From: Candidatus Peregrinibacteria bacterium Greene0416_19
GTDB lineage: Bacteria > Patescibacteriota > Gracilibacteria > Peribacterales > Peribacteraceae
DNA length: 40,041 nt
Direction: 5' to 3'
Assembly: GCA_007375735.1 (NCBI GenBank)
Contig: VMEW01000016.1
Location: 1-40,041, forward strand
The notes under the pieces are model-generated. The model searched no databases. It had not been told where the DNA came from and saw nothing but the letters and a program-made list of their open reading frames with translations. Below, piece by piece: positions 18,086 to 27,186 of the stretch. The first letter of the stretch is position 1. Each line of letters starts with the position of its first letter. Position numbers and translations under genes: made by a program.

Positions 18086-18173
18086 GCTTTCAATGAGGGC
18101 TGAATTCGTATTACAAATGACTGCCGGCCATCTCATTTTCCTGGACCCGTAGCGCTCGGGAATTCCGGTCGCT

Positions 18174-19637
18174 ATGCTCCTTGCTGTGCCGCTCGTCCTG
18201 TACAACACCTTTTCCAAGCGCGAGGAGGAATTTCACCCGCTCCAGGCCGGGAGGGTGACCATGTATACCTGCGGACCGACGGTGTACGGCCGTCCGCACA
18301 TCGGGAACTACTCCTCGTTTCTCATGGCCGACCTGCTCCGGCGGTGGCTGACCGTCGGTCACGATGTCACTGTTACACAGGTGAAGAACATCACCGACGT
18401 CGGTCACGTAGTGGCTGATCGGGACATCGGTGAAGACAAGATCGAGAAGCAGGCGCGGGAGGAATTCGGTGAGGTGACGATGGACTCGGTGCTCGGCATC
18501 GCGCGGAAGTATGAAGAGCAGTATTTGGTGGATGAGAAATCACTCAATATGCTCGAGCCAGAGTACCGCCCGCGTGCGACAGAATTCATCCCGCAAATGC
18601 GTGAGATGGTCGAAGAGCTTCTCCGAAAAGGAATCGCCTACGTCACCGATGACGCGATCTACTTCGACGTCCGGAAGTTCGAAGGATACGGGAAGCTTTC
18701 CGGCAACACGCTCGATAAGCTTGCCGCCGGTGTGCGCGTGGAAGTGAACGAGGCCAAGCGTCATCCTGCCGACTTCGCTCTCTGGAAATTCTGCGTTGGC
18801 GTCCATGAGCATCACGTCCTGCGCTGGGAGTCCCCTCTGGGACCGAAGGGTGAGACGTACCCGGAAGGTTTCCCGGGTTGGCACATCGAGTGCTCGGCCA
18901 TGAGCCGCTCCCTCCTCGGTGATCAAATGGATATTCACACCGGCGGCGAGGACAACATCTTCCCACATCACGAGTGTGAGATCGCGCAGAGCGAGAGCAC
19001 GGGACCGTCGCCATTTGTGCGCTTGTGGATGCATAAAAGGAGGATAGACCTCGAAGGCGAAAAAATGAGCAAGAGTTTGGGCAATGTTCTCACGCTGCCC
19101 GATATTGTTGCGAAGGGATTCGATCCGCTCGACGTACGCTACTATCTCCTCTCGGTTCACTACCGGACGAATCTGAAGTTCAGTTGGAAGGGGTTGGAAG
19201 ATGCGAGGAAAGAACGCCAGAAGATTATCGAGTGGATGCGGGCAGTTAATTCGGATGCCGATGCGTCAGGCCATGATGACGGGATGGCTAAAAAAACTCT
19301 GAATTCCTTTCATGAAGTGATGGATGAGGATCTGAATACTCCCGCAGCCCGCGCTGAGATTTTTTCTCTCATGAATTATTACTACGCACATCGACCTTTC
19401 GGAGGCAGGGAACTTCGTGACTACAAACAATTCGCGCAGCTCGCTCGTGACACCTTCGGCTGCTTTGAATGGACGGAAGAAAAAATTCCTGCCGACATCC
19501 AATCACTCCTCAACGAGCGTGAGCGCGCGCGCGAGGTGAAAAATTTTTCGGAATCGGATCGGCTTCGCGGTGAGATCGAACGTCGCGGTTACGCGGTGAA
19601 AGACACTCCGCAGGGGCAGAAAATTGCTCGACGGTGA
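18174..19637 (+). CDS. cysS: Cysteinyl-tRNA synthetase
   Basis: 487 aa. It charges tRNA-Cys with cysteine using ATP in the cytoplasm. The class I HIGH site is PHIGN at residues 41-45, and KMSKS is in GEKMSKSLGN near residue 297. The zinc ligands are visible: C33 in YTCGPTVYG, Cys in HIECSAMS, and His/Glu in HHECEIAQSES. Length is typical (460-500). CysRS proteins usually begin LYNTLT-like; here that is LVLYNTFSKREEEF after MLLAVP, so the ATG at 18174 fits. No Shine-Dalgarno is close to it. It follows the terminator-bearing leader by 89 nt, which suggests control from that leader. Confidence 0.96.
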   Translation: MLLAVPLVLYNTFSKREEEFHPLQAGRVTMYTCGPTVYGRPHIGNYSSFLMADLLRRWLTVGHDVTVTQVKNITDVGHVVADRDIGEDKIEKQAREEFGEVTMDSVLGIARKYEEQYLVDEKSLNMLEPEYRPRATEFIPQMREMVEELLRKGIAYVTDDAIYFDVRKFEGYGKLSGNTLDKLAAGVRVEVNEAKRHPADFALWKFCVGVHEHHVLRWESPLGPKGETYPEGFPGWHIECSAMSRSLLGDQMDIHTGGEDNIFPHHECEIAQSESTGPSPFVRLWMHKRRIDLEGEKMSKSLGNVLTLPDIVAKGFDPLDVRYYLLSVHYRTNLKFSWKGLEDARKERQKIIEWMRAVNSDADASGHDDGMAKKTLNSFHEVMDEDLNTPAARAEIFSLMNYYYAHRPFGGRELRDYKQFAQLARDTFGCFEWTEEKIPADIQSLLNERERAREVKNFSESDRLRGEIERRGYAVKDTPQGQKIARR

Positions 19638-20195
19638 GCAAAGGTAGCTATGTCAGGAAGAGGGGGGGGTCGCAATCGTTTTTTCGGGACGACGGGGACG
19701 TGCCGCAAGGGCACACCGGAAGGCAATCGAGCCGGAATTTATTATCAGATTGACGATTCAAGATGAAATATACATTCGATGCCCATGGGGAGGGCGTAAC
19801 AGCTCGCCACATCCGGCGTTATCAGGGGTGCCATGCCTGCCAATGGGCTCTTGCTTCCGAGGGAAGCCATTCGCTAGGATCTGCCAGATCCGCCCGTGAG
19901 AAGGAGGCGTGGTCGCGTACGTATGATCTTTGAAAATCCGGCACTTGCCCCGTATCGGGACAAGCTTTCACATCTCGCTGCAGGGTTGTCATCCTGCGCT
20001 GGCGGGATCGTGCAACACCCGCTTCCTTTCTTCGCTCAGACGATCACCGTCGTTATATATAAGGTGTGTGTGTCTTGTGTATTCTCTTTATATTTAAGGA
20101 GACGAGCGCCATCTGTCGTCCGCCAAAGGCGGACGGACTGACGCTCATTCCAATGATGCAAGACTCTCGCACATGGCGAAAGGGGAGCCTCCCAC
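19638..20195 (+). other. Intergenic leader region of the S-layer gene, no gene recognised
   Basis: 558 bp without a convincing gene. An open frame at 19923-20141 has AAGGAGG 15 nt upstream, but it runs through promoter-like AT-rich sequence and resembles no protein. TATGAT at 19922 and TATATA at 20055-20060 are possible -10 elements. A perfect hairpin GTCCGCC-AAA-GGCGGAC lies at 20118-20134, within a longer dyad bounded by GAGCG and CGCTC, in the probable 5' UTR. A long structured leader would fit a highly expressed S-layer mRNA. Confidence 0.4.
20117..20135 (+). promoter_or_regulatory. Perfect 8-bp hairpin in the S-layer 5' UTR
   Basis: CGTCCGCC-AAA-GGCGGACG. It is not followed by a T run, so it is not a terminator. 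It may stabilise the mRNA or be a dispersed palindromic repeat. Confidence 0.5.
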
Positions 20196-23100
20196 ATGTT
20201 TCAGATACATCTTCTTCTTTATTTCTTCATCATTTCCTTACTTCCTATGGACTCTTCTCGTTTGAAGAAAGTCCTTGCAGGTCTCTCGGCGACCGCGATT
20301 ACGCTCACCCAAATCGGGAGCGTCTTCGCCGCGTACACCGATGTGCCTGAAGGCGTCTGGTACGAGGAGGCTGTCGCGTCGTTCACCGATGCCGGCTACC
20401 TCGATGCCACACAAACGAAATTCCGCGGTCAGGACAAGGCCAACCGCGCGGAGTTCGTGAAGCTCCTTGTGGAGCTCAATGGCGGGATCCTCTCCACCCC
20501 GCCGGCTGTCGCCAGCTTCGACGACGTCAAGGCGTCGGCTTGGTACTACGGTTACATGGAGGAAGCCGCGAAAGAGGGCTGGGTCAAGGGTGACAAGGAC
20601 TGCTACGGCACACACCCCTGCAATGCCCGCCCCGGCGCCAACATCAACCGTGCGGAGGCCGCTGCCCTCATCGCCCGCGCGTTCGCGCTCGAGGCGACAG
20701 GTGACGCCCCGCAATTCGTCGATAACCCATCCGGTCAGTGGTACACGGATGCCATCCAGACGGGAGCCGACTTCTGCGTTCTGCAGGGTGACGACTCCAC
20801 AGGCCGCGTCCGTCCGGCAGACAACATGAATCGCGCCGAGATGGTCGTCATGCTCTTCCGCGTCGATCAGAACCTGACCTACGGTGTCGATTGTGGCACA
20901 GAGGATGATGGTGATGATGGTGACGACGGCGGACCCACCGGTTCCGCATCGGCCAAGAGCGCGACCGCGACGTCCACCAAAATGGTGACCGTGGATTTTA
21001 ACGCCGACCTCGACCAGGCGTCCGCCGAGACCGCCGCCAACTACAAGGTGACGGCCGGCACCGCGCAGGTCACGGTATCATCCGCAAAGATGATCGGAGA
21101 CAAGTCCGTCGAGCTCACGCTCGCCGATGACACCGATGCGAACGAGACCTACACCCTCGAGATGAGCGGTCTCAAAACCAAGGACGGCGATGCGTTTTCC
21201 GATTCCGTTACCTTCAAAGGCTATCAGACGATTGCCAAGGGGAACGGCGTTCTGGAAATCTCCGTCTCCTCCAAGAACCACGCCGGCGACTCCGTCGCCA
21301 AGGGCGCGGTCGGTGTCTCCATGCTCACGCTTGATCTCACAGCTTCCTGTGATGACAAGGTGGTCGTCGAGGACTTCACCATCCTTCACGAAGGCTTCGG
21401 TGCGTCCACTGACATCGATGGCGTCTACGCAGCGGTGAACGGTTCCCGTATTTCCCGCAAGCGCACCATTGACAGCAAGGACCAGTCTGCAACGGTCCAC
21501 CTCACGACTCCGCTCGCGGTCGCGGCCTGCAAGACCGTGACGGTCGATCTCATGGCGGACATCTCCACAACGGCGACCACCGCTGCGGAGCACAACCTCG
21601 TCATCGAGCTTCCGTCCGATATCATCGGCAACGCGAAGCAAGTGACCGGCAGTTTCCCGCTGAAGGGGAACTCTTTCCGCATCGCGTCCGTGACGGCTGG
21701 CGCGCTCTCCATCACCTACAAGACGGTGTCTCCGAACACGGTGAAGGTGGGCGACAAGCAGGCGCTCCTCGGAAAGTTCGAGGTCGCTGCTGACAACATT
21801 GAGGACCAGACCCTCTACTCCATGACCATGGAGCAGAACGGGACGGCTCATGACGGCGACGTCATCAATCTCTCCATTAAGCGCAGCGACGGTACCGTGC
21901 TGAGCAACGTCATTCCGCAGACCACGGGTGACTTCGTCACCTTCGTGTTCGACACGCCGTTCATCGTCAAGCAAGGTGACCGCATCACGTTCTCCGTCGT
22001 CGGTGACGTGGTGGCCGGTGCCACCAATAACGTGATCATGCACTTCGAAGAGAGCTCCGACGTCTTTGCCGTCGGTTCTCTGTACGGCTACGGCGTTAAC
22101 GGCCAGCTCTACGGCTCTCAGATCACCCTTCCAGGCACGGACAACTCCGCGACCACCGGTACGGTGACCATCGATGCCGGGCAGCTCACGGTCGAAATCA
22201 ACGGTCCCGCGCAGCAGACCTTCACGCGCGACCAGAACGATGCCGTGCTCGCCAACATCATCTTCACGACAGGTGGCGACCGGGTCGATCTGCGCAAACT
22301 GTACATCGCTCTCGAAGGTGAGACGGTGACGGGCGCCACGCTGGTGACGCGCAACACCTCTTCCTATGACGAGATCAATGAAGTGCTGAAGAACGTGACC
22401 ATGAAGAACGCCAAGACGGGCCGCGGCTTCGATGCCACCCGCCTCACGGCTAGCGCCGATAAGGGCGCTACTGCCGGCGTGGGTACCTACCAGGTGTACC
22501 GCTTCGATGACATGACCCTCCAGGGCCAGGAAACGTACAAGCTCATGGTGGACTTCATCGACAACGGCACGAACAATTCGCCGAAGAACGGCGATCAGTT
22601 CAAGGTCCACATCTGCGGCGAGCCCACGCAGGTCTCCACCGGCACCAACACCGCCGGATGTTCCTTCGGCGGCCTCATCACTTCCACGACCGCTTACAAC
22701 ATGTCGGTGGAAGGACAGTCCACGGGTGACAAGGTGACGGACGTCCGCCCGCGCGGCGTCATCACCGGCAACGCCCAGCGCATCGCCAACGCCAACCTCA
22801 CGGTTGCGGTCAAGGCGATCGGTACGCTCGACACGGCTGTCAAGAACTCCAAGAACGTCAACTTCTTCCGCTTCGAGGCACGCGCCGGCGAAGCCAAGGA
22901 TCTTCTCCTCACGAAGGGAATCTTCAAGGCCGGTTCCGGCTCACTCCAGAACGCGCAGAACTACACGCTCTGGGTGGACACGGACTACAACGGCGTTGTG
23001 GACACCATCGCCGAGAAGGGCAAGTCGGAACAGAGCAGCCAGGTGGTCTTCGATAAGCTCACCGGCGGCGGCTTCGTCATCCCGAAGGAGAAGACAGTCG

Positions 23101-24521
23101 TCTTCGAAGTCCACGCCGACCTCGCCGGCTCCTTCGTGAGCGGCGCGAACGGCGGCTGGTTGCAACTCGCATTCGACACCGCTGTCACCTATCTGGAATC
23201 AGAGGACGTCGTCCGCGGTTCGAGCCTCTCCGGCATCCAGACCAACGGCACATGTTCCGGTACTTGTGACATGGTCGTCACGACCGTTGCGTCCCAGCCG
23301 TACAAGCTCGTGAGCCAGGGTGACCTGTACGTCACCAGGGACACCGTCACCAACCGCGCGCACCAGCTGCTCGCCGGTGCGGTCGGTGACTCGATACTCC
23401 GCCTGCAGTTCCACGCCGAGAACGAAGGCATCGATGTCACGGATCTCCAGTTCACTTCTTCCGGTTCGTCCGCAGGATCCGTTGACCGCCTCGAACTTTG
23501 GAAGGACGGAGCAACTGCGTCGTTCGCGACAGCCACCGTCGGTGGATGCGGCAGCGACAAAGCTCGCTCCAACTACAACGGCGGAGGCACCACGACCATG
23601 ACGGGTTCCGCGGCCTTCTGTGCCAAGATGCAGAGCCAGCAGCTCGTGATCCCGAAGGGTCAGGATGTGAAGGTGCTCATCAAGCCGCGCCTGAAGACCG
23701 ACGTCGAAGGTGCGACGAGCAACCAGGTCATCCAGATCTTCGTCGACAACACGCCGGTCTCCAACAATGCGACCGGTTCCGGCGCAGTCCGCGCCCGCGG
23801 CGCCTCATCGAGCAACAACCTCGATGCGAACAACCAGAACACGGCCGCCGCCGGTGAAATCTTCATTGGTACCGCCACCGCGACGTCGAACACTCTCATC
23901 AAGGGTGAGAACAACGTCACCGTGCTGTCGAGGATCACCTCGGTCACGGACGCCAACCCCGATTCCAGCAAGCCGAGCGCGGGAATCCCGAACGGCATCG
24001 CTGCCATCGGCCAGTTCAAGATCGCCGCCGCGCCGAACAGCAACTCGAAGAATGGTCTGAACAAGGTCATCCTCTCGGGTGTGGTGTTCAACATCAACGC
24101 GACGAACGTGGTGTTGTCTACGACGTTCAGCCTCTACAACAAGGCGAACACGAACGCGAAGCTCTCCTGCTCGCCGTTCAAGACGAACGGCACGTCAACC
24201 GTCGTCGGTGTGGCTTCCGGAAGCTTCGTTGTGAAGTGTGACAACGTCCCGGCCAGCACCGTGAACTCGACGATCGACCAGGGTACGGATTCGACGTTCG
24301 TCCTGGAGGCCACAATCAATAATGTCCAGGTCTCCTCGTCGGCGACATCCACGCTCCAGGTCTCCATCCAGAACTTCAACGATCCGACCCTCGTCACCTA
24401 CGGTGGTTCCACAACGGGCAGCCACATGCAGTGGGCGGATTCGGACAACAGCACGACCACGAAGTTCACATGGGTTGAGTACTCGGACACCGCGGTCAAG
24501 TCCACGAACTACCAGAGCTAA
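20196..24521 (+). CDS. S-layer protein with three SLH domains
   Basis: 1441 aa. Residues 18-45 form a signal peptide (SSRLKKVLAGLSATA core, ending GSVFA-AYTD). Three SLH domains follow at about 47-96, 107-165 and 170-225; each has the W-Y/aromatic start and an NRAE motif (KANRAEFVKLL, INRAEAAALIA, MNRAEMVVMLF). SLH domains bind pyruvylated wall polysaccharide. An acidic linker (EDDGDDGDDGG) leads to a long beta-rich, Ser/Thr-rich, Cys-poor region of Ig-like repeats forming the lattice. The ATG at 20196 has AAAGGGGAG upstream and adds a second hydrophobic run before the signal peptide; the ATG at 20247 gives a textbook signal peptide but has no ribosome binding site. Followed by a strong terminator. 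Probably the main surface protein. Confidence 0.93.
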   Translation: MFQIHLLLYFFIISLLPMDSSRLKKVLAGLSATAITLTQIGSVFAAYTDVPEGVWYEEAVASFTDAGYLDATQTKFRGQDKANRAEFVKLLVELNGGILSTPPAVASFDDVKASAWYYGYMEEAAKEGWVKGDKDCYGTHPCNARPGANINRAEAAALIARAFALEATGDAPQFVDNPSGQWYTDAIQTGADFCVLQGDDSTGRVRPADNMNRAEMVVMLFRVDQNLTYGVDCGTEDDGDDGDDGGPTGSASAKSATATSTKMVTVDFNADLDQASAETAANYKVTAGTAQVTVSSAKMIGDKSVELTLADDTDANETYTLEMSGLKTKDGDAFSDSVTFKGYQTIAKGNGVLEISVSSKNHAGDSVAKGAVGVSMLTLDLTASCDDKVVVEDFTILHEGFGASTDIDGVYAAVNGSRISRKRTIDSKDQSATVHLTTPLAVAACKTVTVDLMADISTTATTAAEHNLVIELPSDIIGNAKQVTGSFPLKGNSFRIASVTAGALSITYKTVSPNTVKVGDKQALLGKFEVAADNIEDQTLYSMTMEQNGTAHDGDVINLSIKRSDGTVLSNVIPQTTGDFVTFVFDTPFIVKQGDRITFSVVGDVVAGATNNVIMHFEESSDVFAVGSLYGYGVNGQLYGSQITLPGTDNSATTGTVTIDAGQLTVEINGPAQQTFTRDQNDAVLANIIFTTGGDRVDLRKLYIALEGETVTGATLVTRNTSSYDEINEVLKNVTMKNAKTGRGFDATRLTASADKGATAGVGTYQVYRFDDMTLQGQETYKLMVDFIDNGTNNSPKNGDQFKVHICGEPTQVSTGTNTAGCSFGGLITSTTAYNMSVEGQSTGDKVTDVRPRGVITGNAQRIANANLTVAVKAIGTLDTAVKNSKNVNFFRFEARAGEAKDLLLTKGIFKAGSGSLQNAQNYTLWVDTDYNGVVDTIAEKGKSEQSSQVVFDKLTGGGFVIPKEKTVVFEVHADLAGSFVSGANGGWLQLAFDTAVTYLESEDVVRGSSLSGIQTNGTCSGTCDMVVTTVASQPYKLVSQGDLYVTRDTVTNRAHQLLAGAVGDSILRLQFHAENEGIDVTDLQFTSSGSSAGSVDRLELWKDGATASFATATVGGCGSDKARSNYNGGGTTTMTGSAAFCAKMQSQQLVIPKGQDVKVLIKPRLKTDVEGATSNQVIQIFVDNTPVSNNATGSGAVRARGASSSNNLDANNQNTAAAGEIFIGTATATSNTLIKGENNVTVLSRITSVTDANPDSSKPSAGIPNGIAAIGQFKIAAAPNSNSKNGLNKVILSGVVFNINATNVVLSTTFSLYNKANTNAKLSCSPFKTNGTSTVVGVASGSFVVKCDNVPASTVNSTIDQGTDSTFVLEATINNVQVSSSATSTLQVSIQNFNDPTLVTYGGSTTGSHMQWADSDNSTTTKFTWVEYSDTAVKSTNYQS

Positions 24522-24557
24522 TTGTTCTAGGACGAGTTGTAGGCCCGTATGGGCAGC

Positions 24558-24588
24558 AAAGGCCCTCCCCGAAAGGGGAGGGCCTTTT
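24558..24588 (+). terminator. Strong intrinsic terminator after the S-layer gene, bidirectional
   Basis: GGCCCTCCCC-GAAA-GGGGAGGGCC, a perfect 10-bp stem with a GNRA tetraloop, flanked by AAA on the left and TTTT on the right. It separates convergent genes and can act on both strands. Confidence 0.95.
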
Positions 24589-24601
24589 GCGTTGTATCGC
24601 A

Positions 24602-25579
24602 TCAGCCCAGGGCCGCTCGTTTCAGTTGGAGCAACCGATGCGCCATCGGTCGCAGGATGATCTGCTGCTCGGGCGGGCAGGTGATGATTGATCCACCGAA
24701 CTTCCGCTTGAAGTCGGAGATGCCCGTCCATGGGTGGTCCGGGGAGGCGTCGGACGGGGCGATGCCGAGGAGGTCATAGGAGGCGCAACCGCGGGATTTG
24801 CAGAGCTTCATGGCTTCCCACTGGAGCAGGTACGGAGCCATGAGCGCGCGTTGTTCGTAGCTGAAGGCGCCGTAGTAGTAGATTCCTGTCTCTTTCCAGA
24901 TGACTCCCAGCAGCCCGGCGATGGGCTTCTTTTCGTTGTCTCTGGCGATCAGGAGAAAACTGCCTGGAAGCTTCTCCACGAACAGCCGGTAGTGATGCTC
25001 CGGATGGATGCGGAACGCGTCGCGGGCGCCGGTCTGCCGCAGTAGCCGGTGGAAGACGGCGGTGTCCCGCGACTGCTCGACAACGATGCCGTTCCGCTCT
25101 GCCACGCGGATGTTGTAGCGTCCCTTCTCGCGCATCTGCGCCAGGATGTCCTCTTCCGAGAGGGCCAGATCGATCATGCGCGTCACCTGCGCGTACACGA
25201 GGCGGCCAGCAGGATGCCATTGCAATGACGGGGAGAGGAGTGGCTCTGAGGGCGAACAGCGAACTGTCATGGCTCGCTCCCCCCTCGCCCGGTCGACGAT
25301 GGATGCCAAGAATGCGCGCGCAGTCTCTCCGTCATGCCAGAGCGGTCCGTGCGGGATGTCCCACGCGCTCAGCCCGAAGCTCGTTCGGTCGATGACGACG
25401 ATGGCCGAGGAAACGATCTTCCCCCCCTCTTCCACCGCGTAGATCCGCACCTCCCGACCGAGGGCTTCCTGGAACGCTTTCCACTCAAGCGATTGCCACA
25501 GCGAGCCGCCGACATGGCCTTTGACCCACGTGTCGTATCGTGCCAGGTCTTCCGGTGCGGTGAGCATTCGCGGCTGCAT
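24602..25579 (-). CDS. FemABX-family aminoacyltransferase (peptidoglycan bridge formation)
   Basis: 325 aa. The protein has the paired GNAT-like fold of FemX/FemAB: WQSLEWKAFQEALG near the start, KGRYNIRVAERNGIVV in the middle, AGLLGVIWKETGIYYYGAFS, and the family signature YDLLGIAP with WTGISDFKRKFGG near the end. These enzymes use aminoacyl-tRNA to add amino acids to the lipid II stem peptide on the cytoplasmic side. There is no coiled-coil arm such as in staphylococcal FemA. CATAAT 8 nt before the ATG at 25579 may serve a near-leaderless transcript. A second Met four residues later is an alternative start. It converges with the S-layer gene. Confidence 0.88.
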   Translation of the reverse strand: MQPRMLTAPEDLARYDTWVKGHVGGSLWQSLEWKAFQEALGREVRIYAVEEGGKIVSSAIVVIDRTSFGLSAWDIPHGPLWHDGETARAFLASIVDRARGERAMTVRCSPSEPLLSPSLQWHPAGRLVYAQVTRMIDLALSEEDILAQMREKGRYNIRVAERNGIVVEQSRDTAVFHRLLRQTGARDAFRIHPEHHYRLFVEKLPGSFLLIARDNEKKPIAGLLGVIWKETGIYYYGAFSYEQRALMAPYLLQWEAMKLCKSRGCASYDLLGIAPSDASPDHPWTGISDFKRKFGGSIITCPPEQQIILRPMAHRLLQLKRAALG

Positions 25580-25605
25580 TCGTGGTAATTATGCCTGAAG
25601 CGGTT

Positions 25606-25611
25606 TACAAT
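25606..25611 (+). promoter_or_regulatory. -10 element for the superoxide dismutase gene
   Basis: TACAAT. It covers the upstream ATG at 25610, which makes that codon unlikely as the start and favours the ATG at 25637 with a 5' UTR of about 20 nt. Confidence 0.5.
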
Positions 25612-25636
25612 GGCTGGCAACCTTCCCATCCATGCC

Positions 25637-26242
<606 letters not shown>

Positions 26243-26244
26243 AA

Positions 26245-26271
26245 GCCACCCTGAGTGCGTCGAAGGGTGGC
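26245..26271 (+). repeat. Palindromic repeat after sodA (CCCTGAG...TCGAAGGG type)
   Basis: GCCACCCT pairs with AGGGTGGC around a loop. The core ACCCTGAG-N-GTCGAAGGGT recurs inside the L1931 intron (36562-36581 and 36607-36628). It starts 2 bp after the sodA stop and may work as a weak terminator, but it has no T run. Confidence 0.6.
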
Positions 26272-26421
26272 AGGTGGTGCGATCGGTGGAGGTGGAAATA
26301 GATTCGCCTCCGTTTCTGATCGATCACGACAGCATCTTTTCCGCTGAGGGGAAACAAATTCTCTTGCATTCACTGCAGGAAGGGCTACCGTTTCGGCGTT
26401 TTGTTTTTCCCCCGGTTTTCC

Positions 26422-26991
26422 ATGTCCACTCTCGCGCCAGACATACCCGTCGATGGTGACGTCTCCATCCCTTCCGCCGAAGCCGGTAGTCCGGCATCGA
26501 ACACAGACATTCAATCATCTGTACCCACGTCATCCGTCTCGGCAGCTGTCGTGTTCTTGATGCGTGATGCCATGGCGTTAAAGAGTCTCCTGCCTGACAC
26601 ATTTGCACTCCGGCGGATTGGATCCCAAGCCGAAAGGTTCTTCGTGCAGATAGAGCGTTCCCACGTGGATGAGTTGCAGTTACACGGGGTCCACGAAGAC
26701 AGGCGCGGCCAGGAGACGGCCCGGACCAGCATGTCGGTCAACGGCTCGGTCCTGGTCTCCAGCTCACGGCTGGAGACAGCCGCGGCCGCCCACGAGGCTG
26801 TGCTGGCAAAGGGAAACGGGCCGTATCAGGTGGAAGAACTGGATCGAATGGCCGGGTCAGCCGGCATCGGTCCGGTGTGCCGGAGTGTAGTCGCGGATTG
26901 TCAGAAGATCATGAACCGGGCGTTTGAAGCGGCTCATCGGGGGAAGAGAGCCGCTGCCGGACAACGCTCGGTTGACGGGCGCTGTTGCTAA
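26422..26991 (+). CDS. Hypothetical protein, 189 aa
   Basis: Starts at the ATG of MSTLAPDIPV. Codon use and third-position GC resemble the neighbours. The first 40 residues are Ser/Pro/Asp-rich and look disordered; residues 45-140 look like a mixed alpha/beta domain (AVVFLMRDAMALKSLLP, RRIGSQAERFFVQIERS), followed by a probably helical basic tail ending DGRCC. No signal peptide, membrane segment or known motif is seen. It sits between sodA and the rpoB promoter on the same strand. Function unknown. Confidence 0.6.
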   Translation: MSTLAPDIPVDGDVSIPSAEAGSPASNTDIQSSVPTSSVSAAVVFLMRDAMALKSLLPDTFALRRIGSQAERFFVQIERSHVDELQLHGVHEDRRGQETARTSMSVNGSVLVSSSRLETAAAAHEAVLAKGNGPYQVEELDRMAGSAGIGPVCRSVVADCQKIMNRAFEAAHRGKRAAAGQRSVDGRCC

Positions 26992-27010
26992 AACCGTCGA
27001 AAAAAACCGG

Positions 27011-27038
27011 TTGACCGTCCTTTTTTCTGCCGTACAAT
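27011..27038 (+). promoter_or_regulatory. Promoter of rpoB
   Basis: TTGACC at 27011-27016 and TACAAT at 27033-27038, spacer 16. Transcription should start near 27045, giving a 5' UTR of about 140 nt. That leader contains the hairpin CTGTGAC/GTCACAG (27137-27143 with 27154-27160). Confidence 0.75.
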
Positions 27039-27186
27039 AAGCCCGTTTTCGCAGCGGACCCCCGATTGTGTAGCGAATGCTGCGGCCCGGCCTCGTCGAA
27101 GGCTCCTCTCATCATTGTCGGTGATGGCTGCACGGACTGTGACGGTCCGCTCAGTCACAGCCGGCAAGCCGCTTCTCCCCTTTTCT

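Noticed and set aside
19896..20141. 81-aa frame before the S-layer gene
   Set aside because: AAGGAGG is 15 nt from the ATG and the frame covers promoter-like AT-rich sequence and the start of a hairpin; no family features.
21078..22610. 510-aa frame antisense to the S-layer gene
   Set aside because: Low-information His/Val/Arg-rich sequence opposite a convincing SLH protein; no start signal.
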